Below, piece after piece: positions 28,411 to 30,238 of a DNA stretch of 30,238 bases (its first letter is position 1; each line of letters begins with the position of its first letter). The position numbers and the translations under genes were made by a program. The stretch is from the NCBI GenBank assembly GCA_003427395.1, contig BFEA01000446.1, positions 442,829-473,066 of the forward strand, read 5' to 3'. The notes under the pieces are model-generated. The model saw nothing but the letters and a program-made list of their open reading frames with translations, did no database searches and had not been told where the DNA came from. This DNA is from Chara braunii (Eukaryota; Streptophyta; Charophyceae; Charales; Characeae).

Positions 28411-28644
28411 ATTTAACACAGGCAAAAAGTTGGGTACTATGCGACGTTGAAAGGGTTCCAGGACTCTTGACGCGTTTTATGCCCAGATGCAGAATAGCAG
28501 ATCAATCGACATTTGCTGCACCTGTCAATTTAACACAGGCAAATAGTTGGGTACTATGCAAAGTTGAACGGGTTCCAGGAATCTTGATGCGTTTTACGCC
28601 CAGATTCAGAATAGCAGATCGATCGCTATTTTCTGCACCCGTCA
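28411..28644. repeat. 117-bp tandem pair with a degenerate third unit
   Basis: ATTTAACACAGGCAAA at 28411 recurs at 28528. The units share GTTGGGTACTATGC, GGGTTCCAGGA, GATGCGTTTTA-type and AGAATAGCAGATC blocks at roughly 88 percent by eye. A partial third unit (AGCGTTTTATAAAGAGATGC) follows near 28730. Confidence 0.85.
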
Positions 28645-28887
28645 ACAAACTTCAATCCAAGCCTCTCTGCTAGTGAGACCTGGCCCCCACTAGCAAAGAG
28701 GATTGCATTAAGCTCAATGAACCTGGAAGCGTTTTATAAAGAGATGCAGAAAAGCTCTTCAATCCTGCAATTCAATCCACTTCGCTACCCTCCTTGGCCA
28801 AAGCTGTTGTTATGATCGTTATTGTGTCCTGGCATTGAGAAATGTGACAAAGTCGTGGAATCATTGTCCACTGCTTGAACCCTGAAA

Positions 28888-28963
28888 ATGAATGTATACA
28901 AGACTATATTTGTGGTTCGGTACAGCCATAGTCAGGGTGTGTTGTGTTCGGGGGAAGACGGTA
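28888..28963. repeat. Partial third copy of the 335-bp repeat family
   Basis: ATGAATGTATACAAG at 28888 and the following GGTTCGGTACAGCC, GTGTGTTGTGTTCG and GGGGAAGACGGTAG match the 1161 and 1748 segments of the two fold-back repeats near the left end, in the same orientation. The fold-back right half is missing here. Confidence 0.7.
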
Positions 28964-29296
28964 GTGCCCCAGGTGCACTATTCCATCAGCGGGCACTAAG
29001 CTTTTCTGACCGTTCATTATATAAATTTAAATAGGACAATGTTATAAAATAAATATAAACAAAACGACGGCAAGAAACGCTCAATTGGACAGACGGAAAA
29101 TTCCTTTCGCAAAAAAAAAAAAAAAAAAAAAAAATCCTTTCGAGTTGAGAATACTTTTTGGCAGGGCTTGACTGGGTCTGTCCTTCAAAAAATAAAATAA
29201 ATAAAAATAAATAAAAAAAGTCTTGGCTTCATTCCGGGAGGCAAAGAAGAGAGATGGGGTTTGGAGGGGGGGGGAAGAAAAGGGGAGACTACAGGG
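28964..29296. other. Unassigned spacer with A-rich runs
   Basis: The stretch includes an A24 run (29111-29134), AAATAAATAAA-type repeats near 29190-29218 and a purine-rich stretch (29240-29290). No gene is seen. Confidence 0.5.
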
Positions 29297-29461
29297 GAGT
29301 CACAAAAATGAGTGACAATGGCACTATGGGCCAAGATACAGTTTCATATTGCAGTCGGGGCAATGTATACAACCCAGCTTTCTGGCCAGGTAGGGTGCCC
29401 GAAGTGTAAATGCAAACTGTATGTTGCCCCATAGTGCATTTATAACACGCTTTTGTGACTC
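29297..29461. mobile_element. 165-bp fold-back (MITE-like) element
   Basis: GAGTCACAAAA (29297-29307) and TTTTGTGACTC (29451-29461) are perfect terminal inverted repeats. The similarity continues inward: GGCACTATGGGCCAAGATAC on the left matches the complement of ATGTTGCCCCATAGTGC on the right, with ACAGTTT/AAACTGT inside. The arms are about 70 bp with scattered mismatches, so the whole unit can fold into one hairpin. No coding capacity and no clear target duplication. Confidence 0.65.
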
Positions 29462-29479
29462 TACTGAAGTTACCCCAAA

Positions 29480-29930
29480 GAAATGAGTGATATTTACTAT
29501 TATTTAATAGAAAAAAAAAAAAAAACAATTTTCATCAGAAGGATGCCTTGCGTAGGAGTCAAGGGAATCAGAAAAAGTGTTAAAAAAAAAAAAAGATATT
29601 TCTATTGTTTAATCGAAAAAAAAAAGAAGACCAATTTTCATCAGAAGGATGCCTTGCGTAGGAGTCACGGGAATCAGAAAAAAAGTGTTCAAAAAAAAAA
29701 AAAAAGATATTTCTATTGTTTAATCGAAAAAAGAAAAGAAGACCAGTTTTCATCAGAAGGATGCCTTGCGTAGGAGTCAAGGGAATCAGAAAAAGTGTTT
29801 TCTTTTTTCGATTAAACAATAGAAAGATCTTTTTTTTTGAACACTTCTTCTGATTCCCTCGACTCCTACGCAAGGCATCCTTCTGATGAAAATTGGTCTT
29901 CTTTTTTTTTTCGATTAAACAATAGAAACA
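29480..29930. repeat. Array of ~110-bp units with inverted right end
   Basis: CATCAGAAGGATGCCTTGCG occurs in direct orientation at 29533, 29639 and 29751 (spacing 106 and 112). It occurs once inverted, its complement ending at 29888. Each unit has ATTTCTATTGTTTAATCG, a poly-A run, the core, GGGAATCAGAAAAAGTGTT and another poly-A. The orientation switches at about 29801. The inverted part holds one full unit and the start of a second, so the third forward unit and the inverted unit can form a hairpin with arms of roughly 90 bp. Confidence 0.88.
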
Positions 29931-29963
29931 TCACTTCAGTTATTTCTTATCATATGTTAGTTG

Positions 29964-30002
29964 TTTTTTTTTTTTTTTTTTTTTTGGGGGGGGGGGGGAA
30001 TA

Positions 30003-30027
<25 letters not shown>
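29964..30027. repeat. Homopolymer block T22-G13-T25
   Basis: A T run (29964-29985) is directly followed by 13 G (29986-29998), a short bridge and another T run (30003-30027). Homopolymer lengths here are likely to be uncertain. Confidence 0.85.
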
Positions 30028-30035
<8 letters not shown>

Positions 30036-30238
30036 GAATTCCGGTTAGAGCGATCCACTGCCAGAGGTGAATACGTCACAAATCTTTTTTTTCCCAAACA
30101 AACACATCATATTTCATTAAAATTGACAAAAGAGAATACGTTACAAATATATATATATATATATATCGTCACAAACAGAACTGCCCGGTAAACCGTAGGC
30201 AGAGAGAGAGAAGAGGACAACAAACGAGGGGCTGTGAC
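30028..30238. other. Right-end spacer with (AT)n
   Basis: GAATACGTCACAAAT (30069) and GAATACGTTACAAAT (30134) form a diverged direct repeat. A 20-bp (AT)n lies at 30147-30166 and a short GA run at 30201-30211. No gene is visible before the window ends. Confidence 0.55.

Noticed and set aside
27989-28644. CRISPR-like look of regularly spaced repeats
   Set aside because: The repeats are contiguous tandem units without unique spacers, and the DNA is clearly eukaryotic.

Overview
The window looks like non-coding, repeat-dominated nuclear DNA from a large eukaryotic genome. Long homopolymers, long microsatellites (CA, CT, GA, GAA, CAT), tandem minisatellites, fold-back elements and a decayed LINE fill most of it. 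There is no intact gene, operon, rRNA or credible tRNA. The LINE has an APE-type endonuclease, a reverse transcriptase with an FADD box, an ARGGLGIID segment and a C-terminal zinc-knuckle like those of green-lineage L1 elements. A second fragment at 5.7-6.3 kb resembles, from memory only, the N-terminal part of PIF/Harbinger-type proteins common in charophyte algae. A streptophyte alga such as Chara is therefore my best guess. This is an inference at moderate confidence, not something the sequence proves.

Layout. 0-3.5 kb: an 11-bp minisatellite, a CAT-rich tail, two copies of a ~335-bp fold-back repeat, purine-rich GAA/GAT tracts and a tRNA-like A/B-box pair. 3.5-4.4 kb: two perfect or near-perfect tandem duplications, then a ~387-bp MITE with 19-20-bp terminal inverted repeats flanked by TA. 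5.2-6.6 kb: a broken Harbinger-like reading frame on the minus strand. 7-8.8 kb: hairpins, a weak promoter-like CCAAT/TATA pair and CAT repeats. 8.86-9.86 kb: two diverged ~490-bp copies of an element ending in a CAT tract, probably the 3' tails of a retroelement. 10-12.3 kb: CA and CT microsatellites and a 62-bp tandem pair. 12.3-13.7 kb: a decayed minus-strand coding region of unknown function. 13.9-14.6 kb: a degenerate ~20-bp minisatellite and 150 bp of (GA)n. 16-17.4 kb: three copies of a ~155-bp hairpin element with TTAA-containing ends. 17.7-18.0 kb: a 176-bp duplication.

18.3-26.16 kb is one LINE in minus orientation, read right to left. It has a 208-bp tandem monomer array as its likely 5' region, ORF1 with a damaged CCHC knuckle, and ORF2 (endonuclease, RT, C-terminal zinc-knuckle). 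It carries many frameshifts and stops and an apparent internal deletion in the endonuclease. 26.2-30.2 kb is a mosaic of short tandem arrays (87, 12, 95, 71 and 117 bp), a 165-bp fold-back element, and an array of ~110-bp units that flips orientation at about 29.80 kb.

There is no multi-gene system here. The most unusual items are the LINE with tandem 5' monomers, the TTAA hairpin family, the paired 335-bp fold-back units and the inverted array near the right end.
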